NCBI RefSeq assembly: GCF_900155615.1
Contig: NZ_FUHT01000002.1
Span: 496,001-560,000, forward strand
Reading direction: 5' to 3'
DNA length: 64,000 nucleotides
Source: Massiliimalia massiliensis
Lineage (GTDB): Bacteria > Bacillota > Clostridia > Oscillospirales > Ruminococcaceae
Part shown: one piece after another, positions 42,425-51,322 of the stretch
How the letters are laid out: each line of letters begins with the position of its first letter
Numbering within the stretch: position 1 is the stretch's first letter
Notes under the pieces: generated by a model
What the model saw: the letters and a program-made list of their open reading frames with translations, nothing else
Databases searched by the model: none
What the model was told of the DNA's origin: nothing
Program-made: the position numbers and the translations under genes

Positions 42425-42991
42425 ATGAAAGTAATTAAGAAAATATTCTCGGTCTGCTGCGCCAGCCTGCTTATGCTATCCTTTTTAGCAGGCTGCGGAC
42501 AGCCGTCAGGCAGCACAGCTTCCAATGGAAGCTCCTCCGAAGCTGTCGATGTATCAATCGACGATATTCTCGCCGCGGTGAAAGAGGCCTACGGAGAAAA
42601 CTACCTCCCTGATACTGAAATGCCGGAGGAGATGCTGGCTGCTGAATTTCCGATTGATTCCTCCCTGGTCGAAGAAATGAAAGCGGAATGTTCCATGATT
42701 GGCTTCCATCCTGACCGTGTCGTGATTATAAAGGCAAGGGAAGGGAAAGGCGGCGAGGTAAAGAAGCTGCTGGAACAGGTCAAAGAGGACAAAATCGAAA
42801 ACGAGATCCAGTATCCCGCAAATCTCGCCAAGGTTATGTCGGCGCAGGTTGTCCAGCAGGGAGATTACGCGGCGTTTCTGCTGGTAGGTGCAGTTGACGA
42901 AAACATGGACGCCTCTCAGGAGGAAGCGGTAAAGTTTGCACAAAAAGAGGTTCAAAAGGCCGTAGACGCCTTTTACCTTATGTTTGAATAA
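42425..42991 (+). CDS. DUF4358-family lipoprotein
   Basis: A 188-residue lipoprotein. The signal peptide ends at the lipobox LAGC (Cys near residue 24), followed by a Ser/Gly-rich linker. The mature domain has the DUF4358 pattern: DILAAVKEAYGENYLPD, MIGFHPDRVVIIKA, and a central helix with GKGGEVKKLLEQVKED, ending with AVDAFYLMFE. Function unknown in the family. The ATG at 42425 is taken for its spacing from GAGG; one ATG just before is in frame. Confidence 0.87.
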   Translation: MKVIKKIFSVCCASLLMLSFLAGCGQPSGSTASNGSSSEAVDVSIDDILAAVKEAYGENYLPDTEMPEEMLAAEFPIDSSLVEEMKAECSMIGFHPDRVVIIKAREGKGGEVKKLLEQVKEDKIENEIQYPANLAKVMSAQVVQQGDYAAFLLVGAVDENMDASQEEAVKFAQKEVQKAVDAFYLMFE

Positions 42992-43130
42992 AAGCTTTAT
43001 CTGCGATAACGCCATAAAACAAGGGATGATCCTGATAAAAACAAATCAGCACATTCGGACACAAATCCGCCAATAGGGAAAGAAAAAGCGCTTCCAACCC
43101 CTTCCCTCCTGCAAAGAGAAAGGACATCAA

Positions 43131-44039
43131 ATGTATCAATGCAAGCTTGGGCCGCTCACTTTTAAGCTGCGAAGCGAGCAGGACCTTTCCTGGATTCTAC
43201 GGTATGGTTCCCCGTTTCAGGTGATTGACGAAACCGGTTCCGGCTGTATCTGCTTCGGAGTGGAAAAGCAGGGAGTAAAATATTTTCTCAAAATTGCCGG
43301 CGCAGATACTGTCTCGGCGGAGGTTTCCCCGGCCGAATCTATCGCGATGCTCCAGCAGGCTCTCCCTCTCTACGAACGGATCTCCCATCCGAACCTCATT
43401 CGCCTGGTGGGCCATCATCCTTTTGAAAAATACTATGTGTCAATTTTTGACTGGGCGGATGGGGAATGCCTGTTTGACCACTGGAATTTTGACGCATACG
43501 AGCAAAACCCCAGCCTCATCAGTCCGGCAGATCGATTTAAAAGCCTGCCTGTCTCCAAGAAGCTGAAAACGGCCGAGGTGTTATTTTCCTTTCTGGAAGC
43601 GGTTTCCAAAAGCGGCTATGTGGCGGTTGATTTTTATGACGGCAGCCTAATCTATAATTTCCCGACGGATACCACCACAATCTGCGACGTCGACCTGTTT
43701 CGGAAAAAGCCCGCTCAAAACGATATAGGCGAAAATTTTTATGGAACAAAGCGGCTGAAAGCTCCCGAGGAATACCGTTTGGGTGCAAATCTTGACGAAC
43801 GTACCAACGTCTATACGCTGGGGGCTATGCTGTTTGATTTCTTTGGCAGCTTCCGCCCGGAAGAAATTGCCAAACGGTACCAGGAAAACGCTTTTTCTCC
43901 CTGCCCGTCGGAGCGCTGGGGACTAAACGCGGCTGGTTATACTGTTTTACTCAAAGCGGTAACGAAAGAACCTGAACGGCGGTATCAGACCATTGAAGCA
44001 TTCCACGCCGATTGGAACCGGGCGCTTTCTGAATATTAG
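43131..44039 (+). CDS. Serine/threonine protein kinase-like protein
   Basis: A 302-residue cytoplasmic protein with a protein kinase-like fold. The ATP-anchoring Lys is in KYFLKIAGA, the catalytic loop reads VAVDFYDGSLIYNF with the Asp kept but the usual Lys and Asn replaced, the metal-binding motif is DVD in ICDVDLF, and an APEEY motif is present. This DFYDGS/DxD form recurs in a clostridial kinase group, so activity is plausible. No membrane or PASTA part. A good AAAGGA site precedes the ATG at 43131. Its substrate is not evident. Confidence 0.8.
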   Translation: MYQCKLGPLTFKLRSEQDLSWILRYGSPFQVIDETGSGCICFGVEKQGVKYFLKIAGADTVSAEVSPAESIAMLQQALPLYERISHPNLIRLVGHHPFEKYYVSIFDWADGECLFDHWNFDAYEQNPSLISPADRFKSLPVSKKLKTAEVLFSFLEAVSKSGYVAVDFYDGSLIYNFPTDTTTICDVDLFRKKPAQNDIGENFYGTKRLKAPEEYRLGANLDERTNVYTLGAMLFDFFGSFRPEEIAKRYQENAFSPCPSERWGLNAAGYTVLLKAVTKEPERRYQTIEAFHADWNRALSEY

Positions 44040-44049
44040 GTGATGTAAT

Positions 44050-44089
44050 CATAATAAGAGCCGATGCAGTTGCATCGGCTCTTATTATG
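44050..44089. terminator. Strong bidirectional terminator
   Basis: Perfect 19-bp arms (44050-44068 and 44071-44089) with only two bases between them. It lies between convergent genes; the stop codon of the hybrid kinase gene is inside the right arm. Confidence 0.9.
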
Positions 44090-47000
44090 ATTTAATGTAA
44101 TTTCGCAAAGCACTGAACAGTGTCTCCGCTTCCACAGGCTTGGTCAAATAGTCATCCATACCAGCCAGCCTGGCGTTTTCCCGTTCATCCTCAAAAGCAT
44201 TTGCACTCATAGCAACAATCGGGATTGTCTTCGCGTGCGGTTTTCCGGAGGAACGGATGCGGCGAGTTGCTTCCAGCCCATCCATCTTCGGCATCCTAAT
44301 ATCCATCAGGATCATCTGATAATCGCCCGGATTGCTCAGTACAAACCGCTCTACTGCTTCCTCTCCATTGACCGCCGTGTCAACTGTAAGCCCATTCATC
44401 TCAAGAATGGTTCTGGCAATTTCCATATTTATTTCATTGTCCTCCACCAGCAAAACCCGCTCGTTCTGAAACTCCATTTTCGGCGCCTTGCCGGGAAGCT
44501 TAGCTTCCAGATTTGCCGCCTGCTCCAGTACGCGCCGGATATGGTTGCGGAAAATGGGCTTTGCCAGGAAAAGGTCGACTCCCGAGAGGTGAGCCTCCCG
44601 CTCGATTTCGGACCAATCATATGCGGACATAATGATGACCAGCAGTTCCCGCCCAAATTGTTTGCGAATTCTCCGAACGGTTTCCATTCCATCCATTTTA
44701 GGCATTTTCCAATCGATAATCGCAATGTCAAACGGGCTGTCTTTCCGGTATTGCTCTTCAATCCGTTTGAGAGCTTCCTCCCCTGAGGATACCCATTGGG
44801 CAGAAACGCCTATTTCCCGAAGCAAGCTTCCGGTATGCTCGCAGGTTACCGGATCATCGTCCACAATCAATACCGACAGCTCCGGAAGCCTTGCCGCCTC
44901 TGTCCTGCCCGGCTCCTGAGCGGCCCGCTGGAGAGACAGAAGCACATCAAAGGTGCTGCCTGTACCTTTTTTGCTTTCCACCGAAATCTGTCCGCCCATC
45001 ATCCGAACCAGATTATGAGTAATAGACAACCCTAAGCCGCTTCCTTCAAACACCCGCCCATCGTCATCCTTCTCCTGCTCAAAGGGTTCAAAAAGGTGTT
45101 CCAGAAAGCTTTCAGACATGCCAATTCCATTGTCCCTTACTGTCATGCGGAGCGTTGAAGCGTCCTCCCGAACATTCTCTAGATCAACCAGCAGGGAAAT
45201 CGTTCCCTCCTCCTGTGTATATTTCATGGCATTTCCCAGCAGGTTTAGCAGCACCTGGTTCAAGTGCAGGGCATCTCCGACATACCGCTGCTCTACCCTG
45301 CTGTCTACATGAACATAAAACTGCTGCCGCTTTGCTTTTGCCTGTTCAAAGCAGAAGGAGGTTATCTCGCCCACTAATTCGTACAGGTCAAATTCCGCAA
45401 GCTTGATGTCCATTTTTCCGCTCTCAATTTTTGACATATCGAGCACATCATTGATTAACCCCAGCAGGAACTTGGCAGATACTCCAATTTTTTGCAGGCA
45501 GTCTGCAATCTTTTCCGGACGATCCAGATAAGCGGAGGCGATGGTGGTCATCCCAATGATAGCATTCATCGGGGTACGGATATCGTGTGACATCCTGGAG
45601 AGGAAATCTGATTTTGCCTCATTCGCATTTTTGGCCATCATCAAGGCGTTTTTCAGCGCCTCCTGACGGCGATGTTCCTCACGCCGCAGCTCATCAATAT
45701 CCTTAATGTATATCATCACCTGCATATGTCCTGATCTCTGTTCGATCAACTGTACCTGCACATTATACCATCGTACTATCCCGTTGTGACAAAGGTTGGG
45801 TACTTCCATGGAGATAGCCTTTTTTCCTTCCCCAAATGCCTCGATCATCCGGGATGGTTCAAAGGTATTCCAGAATTCCTCCCGATATTCAGGCAGCACC
45901 AGCTTTTCGCAGACATTGCGCAGATGCTCGCCCAGACCGGTATTTTTATCAACTTTCGAGCGCCAAAGCTCCGGCTGCTTCCAGATATACAGCCTTTGGG
46001 AATAAAGCTCTCCCTCATAAATAATGTCATAAAAATCATTGACTGCACTGACAAACCGTTTGTTTGCATTTTTTTGCTCCTGTTGGGCTGTTCTCAGCTC
46101 ATGAATATCCCGGAAGGTCAGCAGAATTCTGAAATCATCATGCAGGGTATTATCAATAATCACGCCGATCATCTCACACCACCGGTAAACACCGTCTGCG
46201 TTTTTACGGCGCATCTCAGCAGTCAGCTTCCGTTCACCGGAGCGGATTCTCTGTCTGATTTGCGGCAGAGAAAATAAATGGAAAAACTGCTTCCTATCAT
46301 CCGGATGAATCAGGTTATCCCCATAATGCCGGTTAAAGGCAATAAAATCCACCCCGCCTACAATTGAAGCAACCCGCTTTACAGCCGGATCAGATTTATA
46401 AAGCTCATATCTCCCCGATTTTAGATCTACCACCAGAAGCTCGCCAAACATAGAAATCATGCTGGCGCTCATCATTTGCATCTCCTGTTCCAGTTTCTTC
46501 CGTTCATCTATCGTGGAGATAAGAAACAGCACCATGTGCTCCCCGGCTTCGTTGCGTTCAATCGGGATCGCCTGGAGGGAAATCCAATGATATCTTCCGT
46601 CCAGCCCCAGCCTTCTTCCTTCCTCGTAGACAGGCTTCCAGCTTTTTCTGAATTTCTGGATAAGCGACTCCTTTGAGAACGCATCGAACAGCTTATTCCG
46701 GTCGTCCGGATGCAAGGTTTGACGTATATTCTCCTTTACCTGAGGCCGCTGCAAGTCTATGGCTGTCTGATATCTGCCGTTGGCTTTAGCCAATATCAGG
46801 TTATCCTTCTCCAGGTTTAAATACAACAGCTCGTCAAAAGCCTGTGTGATGATTGCATCCAGGGTAGTATTAACCGCCTTTTCCTGAAGGGTCAGTTCTT
46901 TTTCAATTTCCTTTACCTCGCTGATATCCCAAAGAAAGCCCTGCACCCTTTGCAGTCTCCCATGATCCCAAAGCGAATTTCCCTGCATTTGATACCACTG

Positions 47001-48389
47001 CAGCGTATCGCCCTGGTTGCCAGAACATACGCAGAATTCCGCTTGGGTTTCTTCGCCTCTCATCAGCCTGCGAAGCTGTTCCCTGCCCTGTGGATCAAGC
47101 TCTGTAAACTGTTCCAGTCTCTTTAAGTAATCTTCTGTTTCCTCGGTATGATAGCCCTCTTTCGTTCCGATGATCACACGAAATATATCCTGATCCGCTA
47201 AATATTCAAACATGGCGAGCGCAGCATTTTCAACGGTTACTTTATAGCGGGTTCGTTCCTGTTTCAGTTTAAGCTGCTCCATTTTTTGAACAGTAATGTC
47301 GTTAAGAAGGAATAAGTAAACCGGATACCCCCGTTCATTTCCGGCCTTGTTACCCCGGCAGCCAATCCAGCGAAGCTCCCCGTTCTGGTTCAACACCCGG
47401 TATTCTGCTGCGATTGGCGCACCCGCAGCGGCCTGGGCATGAAAATATGGAAGTACGCTCTCCCGATCTTCTTTTAAAATGGCATGGCCTGTTCCGTCCG
47501 CGTAGTCGTTTGGACTGCCAAACATATTATAAAACGCCGTATTAGCCTCCAAAAATGTGAGCCTTTCATCCATGATACATTTGATCATTGCTCCGGGAAA
47601 GCTGTCGTACAAGCGCTCCCGTTCTTTCTGAAGCTGGTCTGCTCGTTCCTTCTGCTCCTGAATTCCCTTGAAAAGGAACAGCGCCATAACATCACTGTTC
47701 ACCGGATTGTCTACGGCGACAACCTGTACACACGACCACTGGTACTCTGTCCTGCGCATCCGTTCCCGATACTCAAAATAAATTTCCTTTTCTCCGGATG
47801 CAAACGCCCGCTCCAAACCTTTGATATCCAGAACCGCTTTGTACCGTTCCCGAAAATCCGGATGGATATAAGACAGGTTGTTCATTAACATCTCTGAACA
47901 ACAGCCGGTCGAAACCGGCAGCCACGATTCCCATTTCCCGGATTCTACCACCGAATACTCGTCCTTGGTCAGATTGACTGAAATGACAAGAGGATATATG
48001 CGGGAAGCGATGGCAAGGAGCTTGTTTTTTTCCGCTGCAAAGGCCTGTTCGTCCATCAAAAGGGTTCTTGGTGTAACAGAGATCAAAAAGGCCGGGATTT
48101 TATCCTCTCCCCATTCCAGACGGGTTGCGGCCAGGTCAACCACCTTCCCAAAGGGATCATTATAATTGACGGTTTTATTGGTCTCCTTATTCCCAATGCC
48201 ATGGAGAGGACAATTTCCGCATGCACCCTTCCAGAGATCATGGCAGGCAATGCCGAGCTCGGCATGCGGCGTCACCTGCTTTACTCTATCGTTAAAATAA
48301 AGAAGCTTGTGATCATCCTGCCGGATGACATAAACAGCGGTATTGCCCAAATGGTTTAAAATGGTATGTAGTGACTGCGAATTTTCCAT
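44085..48389 (-). CDS. Multi-PAS hybrid sensor histidine kinase with two receiver domains
   Basis: A cytoplasmic 1434-residue signalling protein; no membrane segment seen. The first 900 residues appear to hold several PAS/PAC-like domains; the first has a Cys cluster (CHDLWKGACGNCPLHG, about 50-65). The dimerisation helix has the His in RMSHDIRTPMNA at about 930, followed by an ATPase domain (DNGIGMSE, GSGLGLSI). Two receivers follow, about 1168-1290 (Asp in AIIDWKMPKMDG) and 1312-1430 (Asp in ILMDIRMPKMDG). No output domain, so it must signal to other proteins or control by phosphorelay or cyclic-nucleotide enzymes elsewhere. It stands alone between two terminator/promoter regions. Confidence 0.92.
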   Translation of the reverse strand: MENSQSLHTILNHLGNTAVYVIRQDDHKLLYFNDRVKQVTPHAELGIACHDLWKGACGNCPLHGIGNKETNKTVNYNDPFGKVVDLAATRLEWGEDKIPAFLISVTPRTLLMDEQAFAAEKNKLLAIASRIYPLVISVNLTKDEYSVVESGKWESWLPVSTGCCSEMLMNNLSYIHPDFRERYKAVLDIKGLERAFASGEKEIYFEYRERMRRTEYQWSCVQVVAVDNPVNSDVMALFLFKGIQEQKERADQLQKERERLYDSFPGAMIKCIMDERLTFLEANTAFYNMFGSPNDYADGTGHAILKEDRESVLPYFHAQAAAGAPIAAEYRVLNQNGELRWIGCRGNKAGNERGYPVYLFLLNDITVQKMEQLKLKQERTRYKVTVENAALAMFEYLADQDIFRVIIGTKEGYHTEETEDYLKRLEQFTELDPQGREQLRRLMRGEETQAEFCVCSGNQGDTLQWYQMQGNSLWDHGRLQRVQGFLWDISEVKEIEKELTLQEKAVNTTLDAIITQAFDELLYLNLEKDNLILAKANGRYQTAIDLQRPQVKENIRQTLHPDDRNKLFDAFSKESLIQKFRKSWKPVYEEGRRLGLDGRYHWISLQAIPIERNEAGEHMVLFLISTIDERKKLEQEMQMMSASMISMFGELLVVDLKSGRYELYKSDPAVKRVASIVGGVDFIAFNRHYGDNLIHPDDRKQFFHLFSLPQIRQRIRSGERKLTAEMRRKNADGVYRWCEMIGVIIDNTLHDDFRILLTFRDIHELRTAQQEQKNANKRFVSAVNDFYDIIYEGELYSQRLYIWKQPELWRSKVDKNTGLGEHLRNVCEKLVLPEYREEFWNTFEPSRMIEAFGEGKKAISMEVPNLCHNGIVRWYNVQVQLIEQRSGHMQVMIYIKDIDELRREEHRRQEALKNALMMAKNANEAKSDFLSRMSHDIRTPMNAIIGMTTIASAYLDRPEKIADCLQKIGVSAKFLLGLINDVLDMSKIESGKMDIKLAEFDLYELVGEITSFCFEQAKAKRQQFYVHVDSRVEQRYVGDALHLNQVLLNLLGNAMKYTQEEGTISLLVDLENVREDASTLRMTVRDNGIGMSESFLEHLFEPFEQEKDDDGRVFEGSGLGLSITHNLVRMMGGQISVESKKGTGSTFDVLLSLQRAAQEPGRTEAARLPELSVLIVDDDPVTCEHTGSLLREIGVSAQWVSSGEEALKRIEEQYRKDSPFDIAIIDWKMPKMDGMETVRRIRKQFGRELLVIIMSAYDWSEIEREAHLSGVDLFLAKPIFRNHIRRVLEQAANLEAKLPGKAPKMEFQNERVLLVEDNEINMEIARTILEMNGLTVDTAVNGEEAVERFVLSNPGDYQMILMDIRMPKMDGLEATRRIRSSGKPHAKTIPIVAMSANAFEDERENARLAGMDDYLTKPVEAETLFSALRNYIKS

Positions 48390-48569
48390 TCCGCTTTTCC
48401 CTCATCTCTCAGCGAAGTTTCGTTGATCAGGCCCGAACATATTTAAAGCAGCTTTCTAAGCCGTTCAAAATCAACTGGTTTTGCATGATGTACGTCCATC
48501 CGCCAGAAATATTCTATGTCTCATTATACATGAAACGCGGGAAAAAAACTACTGATCCGATATTTTTCA

Positions 48570-48626
48570 TTGCTTTTTTCCTATCTTTTCTGTATAATGA
48601 AATTGTATTATTCAAATAATACAATT
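48570..48626 (+). promoter_or_regulatory. bceRS promoter with 26-bp palindrome
   Basis: TTGCTT (48570-48575), 17 bp, TATAAT (48593-48598). Starting two bases later is a perfect palindrome with 12-bp arms aattgtattatt (48601-48612) and aataatacaatt (48615-48626) around ca, placed over the expected transcription start. Confidence 0.75.
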
Positions 48627-48649
48627 ATAGACTGGAAAGGAGTTCCATT

Positions 48650-49333
48650 TTGATCTACCGTATCTTAATTGTAGAAGATGACCCAACGATTGTAACAGTC
48701 TTGACCCGGCAGCTGGAAAAGTGGGATTATGAGGTGTCTGCCGTATCAGACTTTGACCGGGTTCTGGACACCTTTCGTGATTTTGATCCGCATCTTGTCT
48801 TATTGGATATTTCTCTGCCCTTTTATAACGGATATTACTGGTGCTCTGAAATCCGGAAAATCAGCAGGGTTCCTGTGCTATTCATCTCTTCTGCAAGCGA
48901 CAATATGAATCTCGTTATGGCAATTAATATGGGAGCGGATGACCTGATTGCCAAGCCGTTTCATCTGGAGGTGATCCTTGCAAAAATCCAGGCGATCCTG
49001 CGCCGAACCTATGCCTTTGGCTGTGATCCCCACATTATCTCCCGGCGGGGCGTTACACTCAATTTAAACGACGCCTCTCTCAGCTACGGAACCCAGCAGA
49101 TCACCCTGAGCAAAAACGAGTTCAAGCTGATGCAGGTGCTTCTGGAGCATTTAGGCAGTGTTGTCTCCAGGGAGGAGCTGATTCAAAAGCTCTGGGAAAC
49201 AGACAGCTTTATCGATGACAACACGCTGACCGTTAACATAACTCGGCTGCGCAGGCATCTGGAGGAAATCGGTCTAGCAAACTTTATCCTAACCAAAAAG
49301 GGGATTGGTTACCTGGTGGAGGAATCGGAATGA
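48650..49333 (+). CDS. bceR: Bce-type response regulator
   Basis: A 227-residue OmpR-family regulator. The receiver has VEDDPTI, the Asp in LVLLDISLP and the Lys in IAKPF; the winged helix ends in KKGIGYLVE. It starts with TTG at 48650 with AGGAG 7 bases upstream and overlaps the kinase gene. Its neighbours (intramembrane-sensing kinase, BceAB-type transporter) identify it as a BceR-like regulator of antimicrobial-peptide resistance. Two TTAC(A/G)-N4-TGTAA sites in the locus fit its known binding pattern. Confidence 0.9.
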   Translation: MIYRILIVEDDPTIVTVLTRQLEKWDYEVSAVSDFDRVLDTFRDFDPHLVLLDISLPFYNGYYWCSEIRKISRVPVLFISSASDNMNLVMAINMGADDLIAKPFHLEVILAKIQAILRRTYAFGCDPHIISRRGVTLNLNDASLSYGTQQITLSKNEFKLMQVLLEHLGSVVSREELIQKLWETDSFIDDNTLTVNITRLRRHLEEIGLANFILTKKGIGYLVEESE

Positions 49334-50319
49334 GCTGCTTACTTCCCTATCTCCGTCAGCGAAAGCTGGTAATCGGGCTTTATCTGCTTTTCTTTGCCGT
49401 GCTTGTACTGGTTTATCGCCTATATGGGCTTCCATGGGGACCCGCAATCTATGTCTGCCTGCTTTGCGGGGTATTCAGCGTAATTGCCGCAGTATTGGAT
49501 TTCTATTATTACCGCAAACGCCTTGTTCAGCTGCAGCAGCTCATCCGTCAGGCAGAGCTCCATATTGGGGAGATGCCGGTTCCGGGCGGCGCTGTTGAGG
49601 AAGCCTACCAAAATATTATCCATGCTTTGGAGCACCGATGCCAAAAAATCGAGCGTACCTCCCGCAAGCAAAGGGAGGAGGCCGACCAGTACTACACCCT
49701 GTGGAATCACCAGATCAAAACACCGATTGCGGCGATCAGGCTTCTTTCCCAGGAGGGAGAGCTTAAAAAACAGGATCTGGAACAGGAGCTGTTGAAAATA
49801 GAACAGTATGTCTCGATGGGGCTTCAGTATCAGCGGCTGGAAAAGCCGTCCGACCTGATGTTCCGGGAATATGACCTCGGTGAACTGATCCGGCAGGTTC
49901 TGAAAAAAATCGCACCGCTCTTTATTCATAAAAAGATCGGCGTTTCGTTAGGGGAAATCCATACCAAGGTGCTTACCGATGAGAAGTGGCTTTCCTTTAT
50001 CATAGAACAGATCCTGACCAACGCCGTAAAATATACGCCAAGCGGCAATGTAGAGATATTTGTAAAGCCAGACGATCCCTATACCCTCCTGATCCGGGAT
50101 ACCGGGATCGGCATCCATCCGGAGGATCTTCCCCGGATTTTTGAGTGGGGCTATACGGGTTATAACGGGCGCTTAAACCAGCGCTCCACCGGAATTGGAC
50201 TGGCGCTATGCAGGCAGGCGGCCGAGCTGTTGGGCCATCGCATTATGATCTCTTCTGAAGTTGGAAAAGGGACGGCTGTGATGATTGTACTTTCCAGGGA
50301 TGCCTTGGAGGTAGAATAA
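49330..50319 (+). CDS. bceS: Bce-type intramembrane-sensing histidine kinase
   Basis: A 329-residue kinase with two membrane helices (about 15-33 and 38-58) joined by a loop of only a few residues, so it has no external sensor domain and must read the state of the BceAB-like transporter. The His box is WNHQIKTPIAA; the ATPase domain has ILTNAVKYTPSG, DTGIGIHPED and STGIGLAL. The ATG at 49330 overlaps the regulator's stop (ATGA). Confidence 0.93.
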   Translation: MSCLLPYLRQRKLVIGLYLLFFAVLVLVYRLYGLPWGPAIYVCLLCGVFSVIAAVLDFYYYRKRLVQLQQLIRQAELHIGEMPVPGGAVEEAYQNIIHALEHRCQKIERTSRKQREEADQYYTLWNHQIKTPIAAIRLLSQEGELKKQDLEQELLKIEQYVSMGLQYQRLEKPSDLMFREYDLGELIRQVLKKIAPLFIHKKIGVSLGEIHTKVLTDEKWLSFIIEQILTNAVKYTPSGNVEIFVKPDDPYTLLIRDTGIGIHPEDLPRIFEWGYTGYNGRLNQRSTGIGLALCRQAAELLGHRIMISSEVGKGTAVMIVLSRDALEVE

Positions 50320-50325
50320 ACTCTC

Positions 50326-50399
50326 TTACGCTGATGTAAGGTTGTATGCTGAAAATGTAAGCTGATTCGATGGCAGACAGCACTTCCGGATGATATGAT
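50326..50399 (+). promoter_or_regulatory. BceR-type promoter of the GT51 gene
   Basis: A TTACG-CTGA-TGTAA site (50326-50339), a second TGTAA starting 21 bp after the first (50356), TCGATGG starting 11 bp further on (50367-50373), and a TATGAT -10 starting 38 bp after the second TGTAA (50394-50399). The same elements and distances recur before bceA. Confidence 0.78.
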
Positions 50400-50479
50400 A
50401 AAATAGAAATTAATAGAAAGGGTGCTTTGTTCGAAGCAAATGAAACCGGGTTTGTTTTGCACAGGGCATGGTGGTCATC

Positions 50480-51184
50480 ATGAAACTTAAAAAAATACTT
50501 CTCAATCTGTTTCTGCTGATCCTTTCTGCTTTGATCATCATTGGCGGGATTATTGTATTTCAGGGCTACCAAATGTATCAGGCTGCGTTGGGTCAAGCAA
50601 GTGTTGAGGATATGGCGGACAACGTCCGCAGCCAGCCCGGCTTTACCCCGTTGGAGGAGCTGCCCGAGCTTTATCTGGAGGCAGTCGTTGCAGTGGAGGA
50701 CCAGCGCTTTTATGAGCATGGCGGCGTAGATCTGATTGCCATTTTGCGCGCAGTATGGAATGATCTCCGTTCCTTCAGCCTGGCAGAGGGAGGCAGCACG
50801 ATAACCCAGCAGGTCGCTAAAAATCTCTACTTTACCCAGGAACGGACGGCGACCCGGAAAATTGCGGAAATCCTGATGGCGCGCCAGTTGGAAAAGCACC
50901 TGGACAAGGATGAAATACTGGAGCTTTATGTCAATTCCATTTATTTTGGAAACGGCTATTACCAGGTCTCGGCGGCATGTGAGGGGTATTTTCACAAACA
51001 GCCAAAGGATATGACCGATTCTGAGTGCACCATGCTGGCCGGGATACCCAATGCGCCTTCTGTTTACGCGCCGACTGTGAATCCGGACTTAGCGGTTAAA
51101 CGTCAGAAAAAGGTACTCAGCCAGATGGTGGAGCAGGGATTCCTTTCTGAGGAAGAGGCATCTGAAATTTTAGGGCAGGAATAG
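50480..51184 (+). CDS. Monofunctional peptidoglycan glycosyltransferase (GT51)
   Basis: A 234-residue membrane-anchored transglycosylase that polymerises lipid II. One membrane helix (about 7-27) precedes a GT51 domain: the catalytic Glu block AVEDQRFYEHGG, GGSTITQQVAKN, RKIAEILMARQLE and LELYVNSIYFGNGYYQV. No transpeptidase domain follows. I use the ATG at 50480; the ATG at 50468 lacks a site. It sits between the Bce sensor kinase and the Bce transporter with its own Bce-type promoter, so it is probably induced by cell-wall antibiotics to restore glycan synthesis. Confidence 0.9.
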   Translation: MKLKKILLNLFLLILSALIIIGGIIVFQGYQMYQAALGQASVEDMADNVRSQPGFTPLEELPELYLEAVVAVEDQRFYEHGGVDLIAILRAVWNDLRSFSLAEGGSTITQQVAKNLYFTQERTATRKIAEILMARQLEKHLDKDEILELYVNSIYFGNGYYQVSAACEGYFHKQPKDMTDSECTMLAGIPNAPSVYAPTVNPDLAVKRQKKVLSQMVEQGFLSEEEASEILGQE

Positions 51185-51212
51185 GCTTCCTGCCTTTTTT
51201 CTTCCTGTCATC

Positions 51213-51287
51213 CTTACAAAAATGTAAGCTTCCGGAAAAGAATTGTAAGGCAAATCGATGGTGGCAAGTCATCCTGCCTTTTATAAT
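51213..51287 (+). promoter_or_regulatory. BceR-type promoter of bceAB
   Basis: A perfect CTTACA-AAAA-TGTAAG inverted repeat (51213-51228), a second TGTAA starting 21 bp later (51244), TCGATGG at 51255-51261 and a TATAAT -10 at 51282-51287, starting 38 bp after the second TGTAA. There is no good -35, as expected for an activated promoter. Confidence 0.82.
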
Positions 51288-51322
51288 AGAATTGCAATCA
51301 GTCAAAAGGAGGATTTCAATTC

